Source of the DNA: Tabrizicola piscis
GTDB lineage: Bacteria; Pseudomonadota; Alphaproteobacteria; Rhodobacterales; Rhodobacteraceae
Assembly: GCF_003940805.1 (NCBI RefSeq)
Contig: NZ_CP034328.1
Location: 3,596,001-3,660,000 of the forward strand
Reading direction: 5' to 3'
DNA: 64,000 nucleotides
Made by a program: the position numbers and the translations under genes. Under the pieces are notes generated by a model. That model saw only the letters and a list, made by a program, of their open reading frames with translations. It had not been told where the DNA came from and did not search any database. Every line of letters starts with the position of its first letter. Position 1 is the stretch's first letter. Positions 41,801 through 48,926 of this stretch are shown here, one piece after another.

Positions 41801-43383
41801 ACCTTGCCGCAGACCGCGAAACCGCGCGGGCTGTCGCGCGGGAACCGATGAAGGACTATCTGCGCAGTGCGGCTGGGCTGATCAAGCAATACGCTTGGGC
41901 CTTTCCGGCCTTCAAGAAACCGCAAGGCGTGTCGAACCCGATGGAGATCGACCTTGCCGGGCTTGCCGAGGATGAGATGGAGGCGATCCTTGACTTCGCC
42001 TTCCAGCGCTACTTCGAAGACTCCGGCTTGTTCGGAATGATCGAGGACTGTGTGGCCAAGGTCGAAGACCTGAAAGCCATCGACGTGGACGAGGTGGCCT
42101 GTCTGATCGACTATGGCATCTCCTCGGCCGAGGTGATGGCCGGGCTTGTGCCTTTGGCCGAGGTGCTGCGGCGCACCAACACGGCTGAGGTGGATGACTC
42201 GCTGGCCGGGCTGATCCTTGGCCATGGGGTGACGCATCTGCAATGCACCCCGTCGATGGCGCGGATGATGGCGGAAGATGACGGCGCGCGCGCGGCCTTG
42301 CGGCGGCTGAAGCGGATGCTTGTCGGGGGCGAGGCCTTGCCGGGGCGGCTGGCGGGTGATCTTGCGAGCCTGATCGGCGGCCCGGTCCTGAACATGTACG
42401 GCCCGACGGAGACGACGATCTGGTCTTCGGTCGAAGCGACGACCGGCGAAGACGGCATCGTCAACATCGGGCGTCCGATCGCGAACACCGCGCTTTATGT
42501 GCTGGACGATTTTGGCGCCCCTGTCGCCGATGGCACCGAGGGCGAGTTGTGGATCGCGGGCGAGGGGGTGGCCACGGGCTATTTCCAACGGTCCGACCTG
42601 ACCGCTGACCGGTTCCGCCCCGACCCCTTCGCAGGTTCCGGCCGGATGTACCGCACGGGTGATCTGGTCCGGCGTCGGGCGGATGGGCGGCTTGATTTCC
42701 TTGGCCGGGCGGACCAGCAGGTCAAGCTGCGCGGCCACCGGATCGAGTTGGGCGAGATCGAGGCCGCGCTTGAGGCTGTGCCGGGTCTGCGGCAGGCCGT
42801 CGTCATGGCCCGGGAAGACAGCCCGGGCGATGTCCGTCTGGTGGCCTATGTCACCGCCGAAGGTGCCGTGGACGAGGCGGCCCTGCGCCAGCACCTTGCC
42901 GCCCACTTGCCCGAGGTGATGGTCCCCGCCCATATCCTGCGGCTTGATGCCTTCCCGCTGACCCCGAACCGCAAGGTGGACCGCAAGGCTTTGCCGGCAC
43001 CCTCTGCCCGGGCCGAGGTGCCGGACGCAGTCTGCGCCCCGGTCGAAGCGGGGGTTGAACAGGTGATCGCATCGGTCTGGGAAAAGGTGCTGGGCGTTCC
43101 GCGCGTTGGCCGGTCTGACAATTTCTTTGCCCTTGGTGGCCATTCGCTTCTGGCGGTGCAGGCGCACCGTGAAATGAAGCTGGCGCTTGGGTCGGACAAG
43201 TTGTCGATCACCGACATTTTCCGCTTTCCCGTGCTTGCGGATCTGGCGGCGCATCTGGATGTCGCCCCCGCCGCGCCCGCCCCTGCACCTGCCGGGGCAG
43301 GGGACGGCAACGCGGATGTCCGGATGGATGCCATGGCCCGGCGGCGGGCCATGCGCGAAGCCCGGGAAAGGGCCTTGGGATGA
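38854..43383 (+). CDS. NRPS: formyltransferase / degenerate C / A domain with inserted LLM monooxygenase / PCP
   Basis: This is a 1509-residue protein. Residues ~1-290 form a formyltransferase domain with the N91/H93/D129 triad (NFHDG, GIDEGDV). Residues ~295-505 resemble only the C-terminal half of a condensation domain; no HHxxxDG is found. The adenylation domain starts near 515 (YTSGSTGRPKG from 669; FDISVLELF at 713-721). It is interrupted after VVVADD by a ~350-residue luciferase-like monooxygenase (about 750-1105) and resumes with THLQCTPSM, NMYGPTETT and NRKVDRK. Pocket residues D714, I715, L718, Q1130, L1156, G1158, M1181, I1189, W1190 and K1374 give DILQLGMIWK, one change from the glycine code. 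The PCP Ser is S1431. No thioesterase is present, so the chain probably passes to the PKS. The stop overlaps the PPTase start. Confidence 0.93.
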   Translation: MTLTALLIGNESLTAESGNRWLERGHSLAAVVTRDARVAAWANGLGLRVLAPGADLAQRLAGLSVDWVLSVANLSLVPQDVLGLARQGGVNFHDGPLPAYAGLNAPVWALINGEPTHGVTWHLMTAGIDEGDVLAQRSFAIAPDDTALTLNARCFAAALESFGDVIAALEAGGHPRQPQGGGQRRVWLRADRPAAAGRLDFGQPAVAVARLVRALDHGGYRNPLAVPKIEVQGKVLAVGGAEVVAGSAPAGTVLENGPSGLVVACNEGAVRLTGLRDMSGAQVAIPLPDGGRLASPDLAEAARLTAAIAQGAAAEERLTRLLRTADPVAIGAAGQGSAVWRAEALPPQPAGRLALAALRALGRSHGDVAFSNGQSLAAGYVLPWVPLRLAATGLAQQSETQAEQAIKAARAAGGLAADLALREPGLAGLEPFAFAITEGTEPVTGSAVTLAVTGTPTLWYDSARIPEAEVAQLAGRIARVAAAMAADPGLDLAAVSTLSDAEGQAFAGALATTARDYDRHMTMPGAFLAQAARTPEAVAVISGQTKVSYADLAARAARIANVLRSSGVGQGALVGLACRRGVDMVAGALGIQLAGAAYVPMDPAYPADRLALYAEDSGCPVIVTESGVAPALPKGPTLLILDTDPRLAGASATPPGAGPDAGDAAYVIYTSGSTGRPKGVVVSHRNVLNFFAGMDDVIGTDPGVWLAVTSLSFDISVLELFWTLTRGFAVVVADDATRLRPSGGGAISPRKMEFSLFYWGNDDGAGPRKYELLLEGAKFADANGFCAVWTPERHFHAFGGPYPNPSVTGAAVAAVTKNIGVRAGSCVAPLHHPARIAEEWAVIDNLTNGRAALAIASGWQPDDFVLRPENTPPANRQAMLDMIDILRRLWRGEEVGFPRKDGTLHPVVTQPRPVSKELAVWVTTAGNPETWRDAGRMGANVLTHLLGQSVAEVGEKVKIYRAALAEAGHDPAAFKVTLMLHTYLAADRETARAVAREPMKDYLRSAAGLIKQYAWAFPAFKKPQGVSNPMEIDLAGLAEDEMEAILDFAFQRYFEDSGLFGMIEDCVAKVEDLKAIDVDEVACLIDYGISSAEVMAGLVPLAEVLRRTNTAEVDDSLAGLILGHGVTHLQCTPSMARMMAEDDGARAALRRLKRMLVGGEALPGRLAGDLASLIGGPVLNMYGPTETTIWSSVEATTGEDGIVNIGRPIANTALYVLDDFGAPVADGTEGELWIAGEGVATGYFQRSDLTADRFRPDPFAGSGRMYRTGDLVRRRADGRLDFLGRADQQVKLRGHRIELGEIEAALEAVPGLRQAVVMAREDSPGDVRLVAYVTAEGAVDEAALRQHLAAHLPEVMVPAHILRLDAFPLTPNRKVDRKALPAPSARAEVPDAVCAPVEAGVEQVIASVWEKVLGVPRVGRSDNFFALGGHSLLAVQAHREMKLALGSDKLSITDIFRFPVLADLAAHLDVAPAAPAPAPAGAGDGNADVRMDAMARRRAMREARERALG

Positions 43384-44036
43384 CCGCTGCATTCCCGATT
43401 TCGGCAGTCGAGGCAGCCCTTGCCTCGCTCTTCCCGCCAGATGTGGCTGTCGCGGCCGAACGGGTTCAAGCTGGGCAGGAGGGCGGGCTTTGGCCGGTCG
43501 AGCAAGCAGCGATTAATGGCGCGGTTGCGTCACGCCGGGCGGAGTTTGCCGCCGGGCGGCTCGCGGCGCGGCGGTGCCTGCTGGCGCTTGGACGCCCGCC
43601 TGTCGCCTTGCCGATGGGACAGGATCGCGCGGCCATCTGGCCTGACGGTCTTTATGGCACGATCAGCCATGCGGGGGGGATTGCGGTTGCGGTCATTGGT
43701 GAGACCGGACCCCTTGGCGTCGACATCGAGGAGGATGCGGCGCTTGAGCCCGCGCTTTGGCCAGTGATCTGTTCGCCTGAGGAGCTGTCCGCCTTGCCCG
43801 GGGCTGACACGGGGCGCTGGGTGCGGCGGGCCTTCGCCGGGAAAGAGGCGGTGTTCAAGGCTCAGCATCCTACGCGGCGCGCGATGTTCGGCTTTGACGC
43901 GGTGGACATAAGACTGACCGAAACCGACTTCACCGCGCGGTTTCGTCTGGCCGTGGGCGGCTTTGCCGAGGGGCAGGAGGTCCATGGCAGGCTGGCCTAT
44001 TCCCGAGGTCTGACCCTTGCAGGAGCAGTGACATGA
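43380..44036 (+). CDS. 4'-phosphopantetheinyl transferase (EntD/Sfp-type)
   Basis: The 218-residue protein has the conserved PPTase segments: RRAEFAAGRLAARRCLLAL, GTISHAGG, LGVDIEED (Mg-binding D-x-E) and FAGKEAVFKAQ (the W/F-x-x-K-E-x-x-x-K motif). It transfers phosphopantetheine from CoA to carrier-protein serines, here presumably the PKS ACP (S1767) and NRPS PCP (S1431). ATGA overlaps on both sides (43380-43383 and 44033-44036) tie it to the NRPS and SGNH genes. The cluster therefore carries its own activation enzyme. Confidence 0.94.
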   Translation: MTAAFPISAVEAALASLFPPDVAVAAERVQAGQEGGLWPVEQAAINGAVASRRAEFAAGRLAARRCLLALGRPPVALPMGQDRAAIWPDGLYGTISHAGGIAVAVIGETGPLGVDIEEDAALEPALWPVICSPEELSALPGADTGRWVRRAFAGKEAVFKAQHPTRRAMFGFDAVDIRLTETDFTARFRLAVGGFAEGQEVHGRLAYSRGLTLAGAVT

Positions 44037-44983
44037 AACTCAGCCGCCGCCTTGCGCTTTTGTTGCCCGCTGTTGTGGGCGTGTCCGCTGGCACCTATTG
44101 GTGGCGCAGCGTCGGGCGCGCCGAAAGTCAGGCGCTGGAAGCCCGGATGTCCACGCCGCTGCCCCCGCCCGCAGGGCCAATGGCGGTGTTCCATCTTGGG
44201 CACAGCCTTGTGAACCGAGACATGCCGGCGATGCTGGCGCAGCTTGCGGGCGAGGGACATAGCTATCACAGCCAGCTTGGCTGGGGCACGACGCTCAAGT
44301 CACATTGGGGCGACGACCTGATCAACGGATTCGACCAAGAGAACGCCCATCCCCGGTTCCGCCCTGCGCATGAGGCCGTGCAGAGTGGTGAGTATGACGC
44401 CGTTGTCCTGACCGAGATGGTCGAGATCCGTTCGGCGCTGCGGTATCATTCCAGCCCCGATTATCTGCAACGCTGGGGTGCTGAAGCATATAGCGCCCGG
44501 CCTGATGTGCGGCTTTATCTCTATGAGACGTGGCACCCGCTGGATGATCCGGACGGTTGGCTGGAACGGCTGGACGCCGATCTGCAGAGGTACTGGCTGG
44601 ACGGGATCGCGAAACCGGCCTTGGCCAAGCTGCCGGCCGATGCGCTGCTGCGGATCATCCCCGCCGGTCAGGTTCTGGCGGCCTTTGTCCGCGCCGTCGA
44701 AGCGGTCAATGGCGTGGGGAATGTCGGGTCGCGCACCGACCTTTTCGCCCTTGATGCGGAAGGCAAGCAGGACACCATCCACCTCAACGATCTTGGGAAC
44801 TACCTTGTCGCCCTTGTTCATCTTGCTGTGCTTTATCACCGCAATCCGGTTGGGGCGCCGTATGCCCTGTTGCGATGGGATGGCAACCCGGCAAATGCTC
44901 CGGCACCCGAGACGGCACGATTGATGCAGGAGACCGTGCTTGAGGTGGTTCGCAGAACGCCGATGACGGGGGTGTCGATCTGA
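44033..44983 (+). CDS. Membrane-anchored SGNH-fold hydrolase/esterase-like protein
   Basis: The 316-residue protein has an N-terminal membrane segment or uncleaved signal (RLALLLPAVVGVSAGTYWW). The rest is an SGNH-like domain. The nucleophile Ser is probably in FHLGHSLVNRDMP, and a D-x-x-H pair is in DTIHLNDLGNYL near the C-terminus. The domain would face the periplasm, where it could transfer or remove an acyl group. It is coupled to the PPTase gene and so belongs to the PKS/NRPS transcript. A role in attaching or hydrolysing the cluster product is inference; I do not recognise a characterised homologue. Confidence 0.7.
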   Translation: MKLSRRLALLLPAVVGVSAGTYWWRSVGRAESQALEARMSTPLPPPAGPMAVFHLGHSLVNRDMPAMLAQLAGEGHSYHSQLGWGTTLKSHWGDDLINGFDQENAHPRFRPAHEAVQSGEYDAVVLTEMVEIRSALRYHSSPDYLQRWGAEAYSARPDVRLYLYETWHPLDDPDGWLERLDADLQRYWLDGIAKPALAKLPADALLRIIPAGQVLAAFVRAVEAVNGVGNVGSRTDLFALDAEGKQDTIHLNDLGNYLVALVHLAVLYHRNPVGAPYALLRWDGNPANAPAPETARLMQETVLEVVRRTPMTGVSI

Positions 44984-45165
44984 CGGGCTGCCGCTTTTCG
45001 CCCCAGAGTTGCGGATGGAGCGCATTCTTGAAAAAACTGTGTGTTCTGGCGGCAACAGGGCGTTCGAATCGACTTTTGCATTGCTTGGAACGCTCGTATC
45101 GTATTCAGAAGCTGCAATGGCAGTATGCGGCCTGCACGTTGGACGACAAAGAGGAGTAGATACAT
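44984..45165 (+). promoter_or_regulatory. Intergenic region before the export genes
   Basis: The 182-bp gap holds no recognisable gene. A strong ribosome-binding site AAGAGGAG lies just before the ATG at 45166. An A/T-richer stretch around 45070-45120 may hold a promoter, but no clear -35/-10 pair is identified. Confidence 0.35.
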
Positions 45166-45768
45166 ATGCAATTTCTGCGTGGTCTTTTCGCGGTTCTGTT
45201 TCTCTTGCCTTTTCTCGCGGTGCAGGGCCTCGCGCAGGACTATCGGCTGAAGTCCGGTGACGTGCTGCAGATCGAGGTTCTTGAAGACAACACACTGAAC
45301 CGCACGACCTTGGTCTTGCCAGACGGTCAGATCTCGCTGCCGCTTATCGGGTCCATCCGCGCCGCGGGACGCACCTTGGCGCAGGTCGAGCAGGACGTGG
45401 CCGCGCAGCTGTCGCAAAGCTTTGCCACACCGCCGACGGTCTATGTGACATTGAACGCGCTGGCCGAACGTCTGCCTCCGGGGGAACCTGCCACGATTGA
45501 CGTGTTCGTCGTTGGGGCCGCCAACGCACCCGGCCGGATCGAAATGTCGCCAGGATCGACCTTGCTGCAGGCCGTCGCGCAGGCCGGGGGGTTGTCACCC
45601 TTTGCCGCCAAGAAGCGTGTCCAGCTGCGGCGAACGGACAAGAATGGCAACGAAAAAAGCTACCTGCTGAACTTCGAGGCGATTGAAATGGGCACGGGCG
45701 CTGGTGGGTCTACCCGGTTGGTCGACGGCGACGTGATCATCGTGCCCCAGCGCAAACTCTTCGAGTGA
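45166..45768 (+). CDS. Short polysaccharide export protein (OPX/Wza family, no outer-membrane helix)
   Basis: The 200-residue secreted protein has a signal peptide ending in GLA-QD, with no lipobox Cys. A poly-export (PES) domain follows (YRLKSGDVLQIEVLEDNTLN) and one SLBB-like domain (VFVVGAANAPGRIEMSPGST, then AGGLSPFA). It ends at VIIVPQRKLFE, without the C-terminal amphipathic helix that forms the outer-membrane ring in Wza. It therefore probably needs a partner for the outer membrane, plausibly the beta-barrel protein encoded 9 bp downstream. It is the periplasmic part of the export path. Confidence 0.9.
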   Translation: MQFLRGLFAVLFLLPFLAVQGLAQDYRLKSGDVLQIEVLEDNTLNRTTLVLPDGQISLPLIGSIRAAGRTLAQVEQDVAAQLSQSFATPPTVYVTLNALAERLPPGEPATIDVFVVGAANAPGRIEMSPGSTLLQAVAQAGGLSPFAAKKRVQLRRTDKNGNEKSYLLNFEAIEMGTGAGGSTRLVDGDVIIVPQRKLFE

Positions 45769-45777
45769 GCGCCAGGC

Positions 45778-46995
45778 ATGTTTCGAACCGGACCCATGCG
45801 CAGCGGTATAGTGCTGGCCGCGGCAGCGATGACTGCCAGCCCCGTTGCGGCAGAGGTCGTCTTGACCTTTGGGGTCGAACAACGGTTTGAGGCCGGCCAG
45901 AACATTGATCTTTCCGTTCCAGAGGGCGGAGACAACCTCGTTGCACGGACGCGCCTGTCTTTCGGGGCCGTCAGCCGGACGCAGCTTGATACGCTGGAAT
46001 TCAGCTCTTCCGCCGCCTTGGTCGCTGAAAACAGCGATGACACGGACGGGACGGAGTTTGAATTCGGCAACCCTGACCTGGCGGTTCGCTACACGCGCGA
46101 AATCCCGAATGCGCTGTTCTCGATCGGTGCGCAATACCGCCGGGACGATGTCGAGTCCTTCGACGAAGATCTTACCATTGACGATCTGGATGGCACGCGC
46201 ACCGACAGCACTGTCGACCTGCGGTTTGAAACCGGGCGCACCGCACCGCTTGGGTTCGTCCTGTTCTCTTCATATACCGAGAGTGAGTATACGGATACGA
46301 GCGACCCGGACCTTGTCGACAACAATACGTTCCGGGTTGGCATCGAAACTCCACTGCGCTTTTCCGAAGTGTTTCAGGCGTCCATCCGGCTTGGCTACGA
46401 ACGCGAGGAAGATACAAGCCCTCCCCTGACGCTTAACGAAGTCAGAACGGCTGGCCTTGGTCTGGCTTACGCGATGGTGAATGGCGCCGCCACTGCGGAC
46501 CTTGATTTCCGGTCTGACGACGAAGAGGGCGACCGGACCACTTTGGTATTTGGCCGGGCGCTGACGCTGCCTGCCGGGTCTCTGTCGCTGCGGCTGGGTG
46601 TGACGCAGGGAGATATCGGCGGTACCGATCTGGTCGGGGGTGTGACCTGGGCGCAGGAACTTCCGCGTGGGGGTCTTGAGGTCGTACTGGAACGGACGGT
46701 TGTGTATGACGACATTACGTTCGAGCCATCCATCGGAACCCTTTTGGCGGTCAGCTTTACACAAGAGATCAACGACCTATCCTCGATGGGCCTTACTGCG
46801 TCACACGAGGTTTCGGATTCGCCAACCGAACGTATTGAGCTTTCGCAATTCGCGGCGACCTACAGGTATGCGCTGACCCAGGATTGGAACCTCGACAGCG
46901 GGGTGCGCTACCGCGTGCGCCGCGACGAGGATGGGCGGTCAGATTCCCCGGATGTGTTCGTAGCGCTAAGCCGCAGTTTCGAATTCCGGCCCTGA
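45778..46995 (+). CDS. Outer-membrane beta-barrel protein of the polysaccharide locus
   Basis: The 405-residue protein has a signal peptide (SGIVLAAAAMTASPVAA). Repeated amphipathic strands with acidic loops follow, ending in a C-terminal aromatic strand (FVALSRSFEFRP), as expected for an outer-membrane barrel. Strand-like segments such as GLGLAYAMVNGAATADLDF occur throughout. The gene directly follows the short OPX gene, suggesting it provides the outer-membrane exit pore. The start could also be the ATG at 45796. The exact family was not recognised. Confidence 0.75.
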   Translation: MFRTGPMRSGIVLAAAAMTASPVAAEVVLTFGVEQRFEAGQNIDLSVPEGGDNLVARTRLSFGAVSRTQLDTLEFSSSAALVAENSDDTDGTEFEFGNPDLAVRYTREIPNALFSIGAQYRRDDVESFDEDLTIDDLDGTRTDSTVDLRFETGRTAPLGFVLFSSYTESEYTDTSDPDLVDNNTFRVGIETPLRFSEVFQASIRLGYEREEDTSPPLTLNEVRTAGLGLAYAMVNGAATADLDFRSDDEEGDRTTLVFGRALTLPAGSLSLRLGVTQGDIGGTDLVGGVTWAQELPRGGLEVVLERTVVYDDITFEPSIGTLLAVSFTQEINDLSSMGLTASHEVSDSPTERIELSQFAATYRYALTQDWNLDSGVRYRVRRDEDGRSDSPDVFVALSRSFEFRP

Positions 46996-46999
46996 TCCC

Positions 47000-47965
47000 T
47001 TAACTGCTAGTGCCTGTCCGATCGGTCAGTTGCCGCACGGCATGACTGACCAGATCGCGCAGGAAATGCGGCGGGTCCGGGGTTATCCTTGGCTGGATCA
47101 CCCGGCGCATACGGAGCACCAGACCCCCGGCGATATGCGCGGCAGTCGCGATGACCGCATGCAGGGTTCCGCCGGCCTTGCGGAAATACAGCCAGCGGCT
47201 GTCAAACCAGTAGCCCGGCACGCGGGACCAACCTTTCATTCCGGTCGAGACCGACCCGATGTGTTCGACCCGGCTTTCAAGGACAAAATGTGTCGTCCAA
47301 CCGGCAGCGCGGGCACGGCGGCAGAGATCGGTTTCCTCGAAGTACAGGAAGAAGTTTTCGTCAAAGAGGCCGATCCGTTCCAGAACGCTGTCACGCATCA
47401 TCAGGCTTGCCCCGGCAAGCCAGTCAACCGGTCCGCTGGCCGCGGGCACGCCAAGCGGTACGCTGCGATGGGCCAGCAAGCGCGAGATCGGGCCGGTTCG
47501 GGCGGCACCTTCGAATTCGGACGCGATGGAGGGGAAGCGAAAGCAGGTACAGTGGTCTTCGCCATCGGAGCCGTAGATCCTGCTGCCGGCAAAACCTACG
47601 TCAGGATGCCTTTCAAGATAGGCCAGCAAGTGCCGGATCGCGTCGGGCGCGGGAAAGGCATCGGAGTTCAGGATGTAGATGAAGTCCGGACGCGAACCGT
47701 CGGACAGCCCAAGGCGGATGCCAACGTTGTTGCCTGCTCCGAAGCCGCCATTGTGGCCCGATTGCACGACACGGACGCGCGGCCTGCCCGCCAATTCCGC
47801 CTGCATCTTCTCAAACGAGCCGTCGCCGGAATCGTTGTCGACCACCACAATCTCACCCTCGATGCCTTGCATGGCAGTCTCGGCCGCGGCGACGGACTGA
47901 AGGGTCATATCGGCGGTGCGCCAATTCAGGATGACGGTCAGGACAGTGGGGCTTTGCAAGGTCAT
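47000..47965 (-). CDS. Glycosyltransferase family 2
   Basis: The 321-residue cytoplasmic or membrane-associated GT-A enzyme begins VLTVILNWRTADMTLQSVAA. It has the nucleotide-sugar motif VVDNDSGDGS and IYILNSDAFPAPD. The acceptor-side ED-like region is FLYFEETDLCRRARAAGW, typical of rhamnosyl- or other GT2 transferases. Its start overlaps the stop of the WecG-like gene (ATGA at 47962-47965). It ends 4 bp from the convergent barrel gene. The donor sugar cannot be assigned. Confidence 0.9.
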   Translation of the reverse strand: MTLQSPTVLTVILNWRTADMTLQSVAAAETAMQGIEGEIVVVDNDSGDGSFEKMQAELAGRPRVRVVQSGHNGGFGAGNNVGIRLGLSDGSRPDFIYILNSDAFPAPDAIRHLLAYLERHPDVGFAGSRIYGSDGEDHCTCFRFPSIASEFEGAARTGPISRLLAHRSVPLGVPAASGPVDWLAGASLMMRDSVLERIGLFDENFFLYFEETDLCRRARAAGWTTHFVLESRVEHIGSVSTGMKGWSRVPGYWFDSRWLYFRKAGGTLHAVIATAAHIAGGLVLRMRRVIQPRITPDPPHFLRDLVSHAVRQLTDRTGTSS

Positions 47966-48807
47966 TGGCTTTCGGTTCCGCTGCGGGCCCGTTCGGCAAG
48001 GGCTGCGCCGGTCAGGCCGGGCAGGATGAGGGCGCAATCAAGGTAGCGACGGGCCAGACGCCGGGGGTTGGTCAGCAACCGCCACAGCCATTCCATCGCA
48101 ATCTTGCGCACCCAAAGTGGGGCCCGGGTTTGTAGGCCTGCAATGAAATCCAGCCCCGCGCCGATGGAGACAAAGCCAATCCCGGGGTGACGGTCACGGC
48201 CCCGGGCGGCCAGAATTTCCTGCTTGGGGGCACCGAGGGCCAGAAAGCAGACCCGCGCGCCCGAAGCCGCAATCTGGTCAAGCATCGCATCAGCCTCGGG
48301 CCCGGTCGGATCAAATCCGAACGCGGGGGAGAGGCAGGCCGCGACCTTCAGCCCGGGGTGATCGGCTTCCAGACGCCGGGCGGCGGCGCGCAATGCTGGT
48401 TCGGTGGAGCCGAGGAAGGCCACGGACACCCCCTTTTCGGCGGCAAGGGCTGAAAGCGGGGCAATCAACTCCGATCCCGGCACAAGGGTGACGGACCGTC
48501 TGCCTGCCAATCGGGACAGCCAGACAACGGGGTTTCCATCCGCGACGACATGCGTCTGCGCACGGTAGGCGGCACGGAACGCCGGATCCCGCGTCAGTTT
48601 GACCATGTGATCCAGATTCAGCGTCGCCAAGGCAAAGCCCCGCCCATTGGCAAGGCAACCCGACACCTTGTCCAGAAGCGCTGCTTCTGTCGCAACATTC
48701 ACCAAGGTCAGCGCCTCAATCCTGGTCAAGCCGCCTGTGACATCCACTTCAACCAAAATCGTCTGTTCCTTGGAATTCCTGTCTGCAAGTGACGGGTGAT
48801 TGTCCAT
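47962..48807 (-). CDS. WecG/TagA/CpsF family glycosyltransferase (GT26)
   Basis: The 281-residue protein shows GT26 landmarks: ATLNLDHMVKLTRDPAF, VVADGNPVVWLSRL, VAFLGSTEPALRAAA and FLALGAPKQEI. Members add ManNAc(A)-like or glucosyl residues to lipid-linked intermediates early in polysaccharide assembly. The C-terminal tail (APLWVRKIAMEWLWRLLTNP) is the usual membrane-association region. It is the first gene of a two-gene minus-strand unit with the GT2 gene at 47000. Confidence 0.93.
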   Translation of the reverse strand: MDNHPSLADRNSKEQTILVEVDVTGGLTRIEALTLVNVATEAALLDKVSGCLANGRGFALATLNLDHMVKLTRDPAFRAAYRAQTHVVADGNPVVWLSRLAGRRSVTLVPGSELIAPLSALAAEKGVSVAFLGSTEPALRAAARRLEADHPGLKVAACLSPAFGFDPTGPEADAMLDQIAASGARVCFLALGAPKQEILAARGRDRHPGIGFVSIGAGLDFIAGLQTRAPLWVRKIAMEWLWRLLTNPRRLARRYLDCALILPGLTGAALAERARSGTESQ

Positions 48808-48926
48808 TCTTCGTCAAGTGGATAGTCTGAAAAAACGCGGTTTCGGACCGGATTTCTTTGGGCATTGCGCAGGAGCCATTGGGCAGGGTGACACATCTTC
48901 CGCAATCCACGGCGAACCCGCAGAAC

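Noticed and set aside
40348..43392. A ~1000-codon open frame on the minus strand antisense to the NRPS
   Set aside because: It is rich in His/Arg/Pro/Gly with no domain similarity. High-GC coding bias in the NRPS frame removes stops from this antisense frame.
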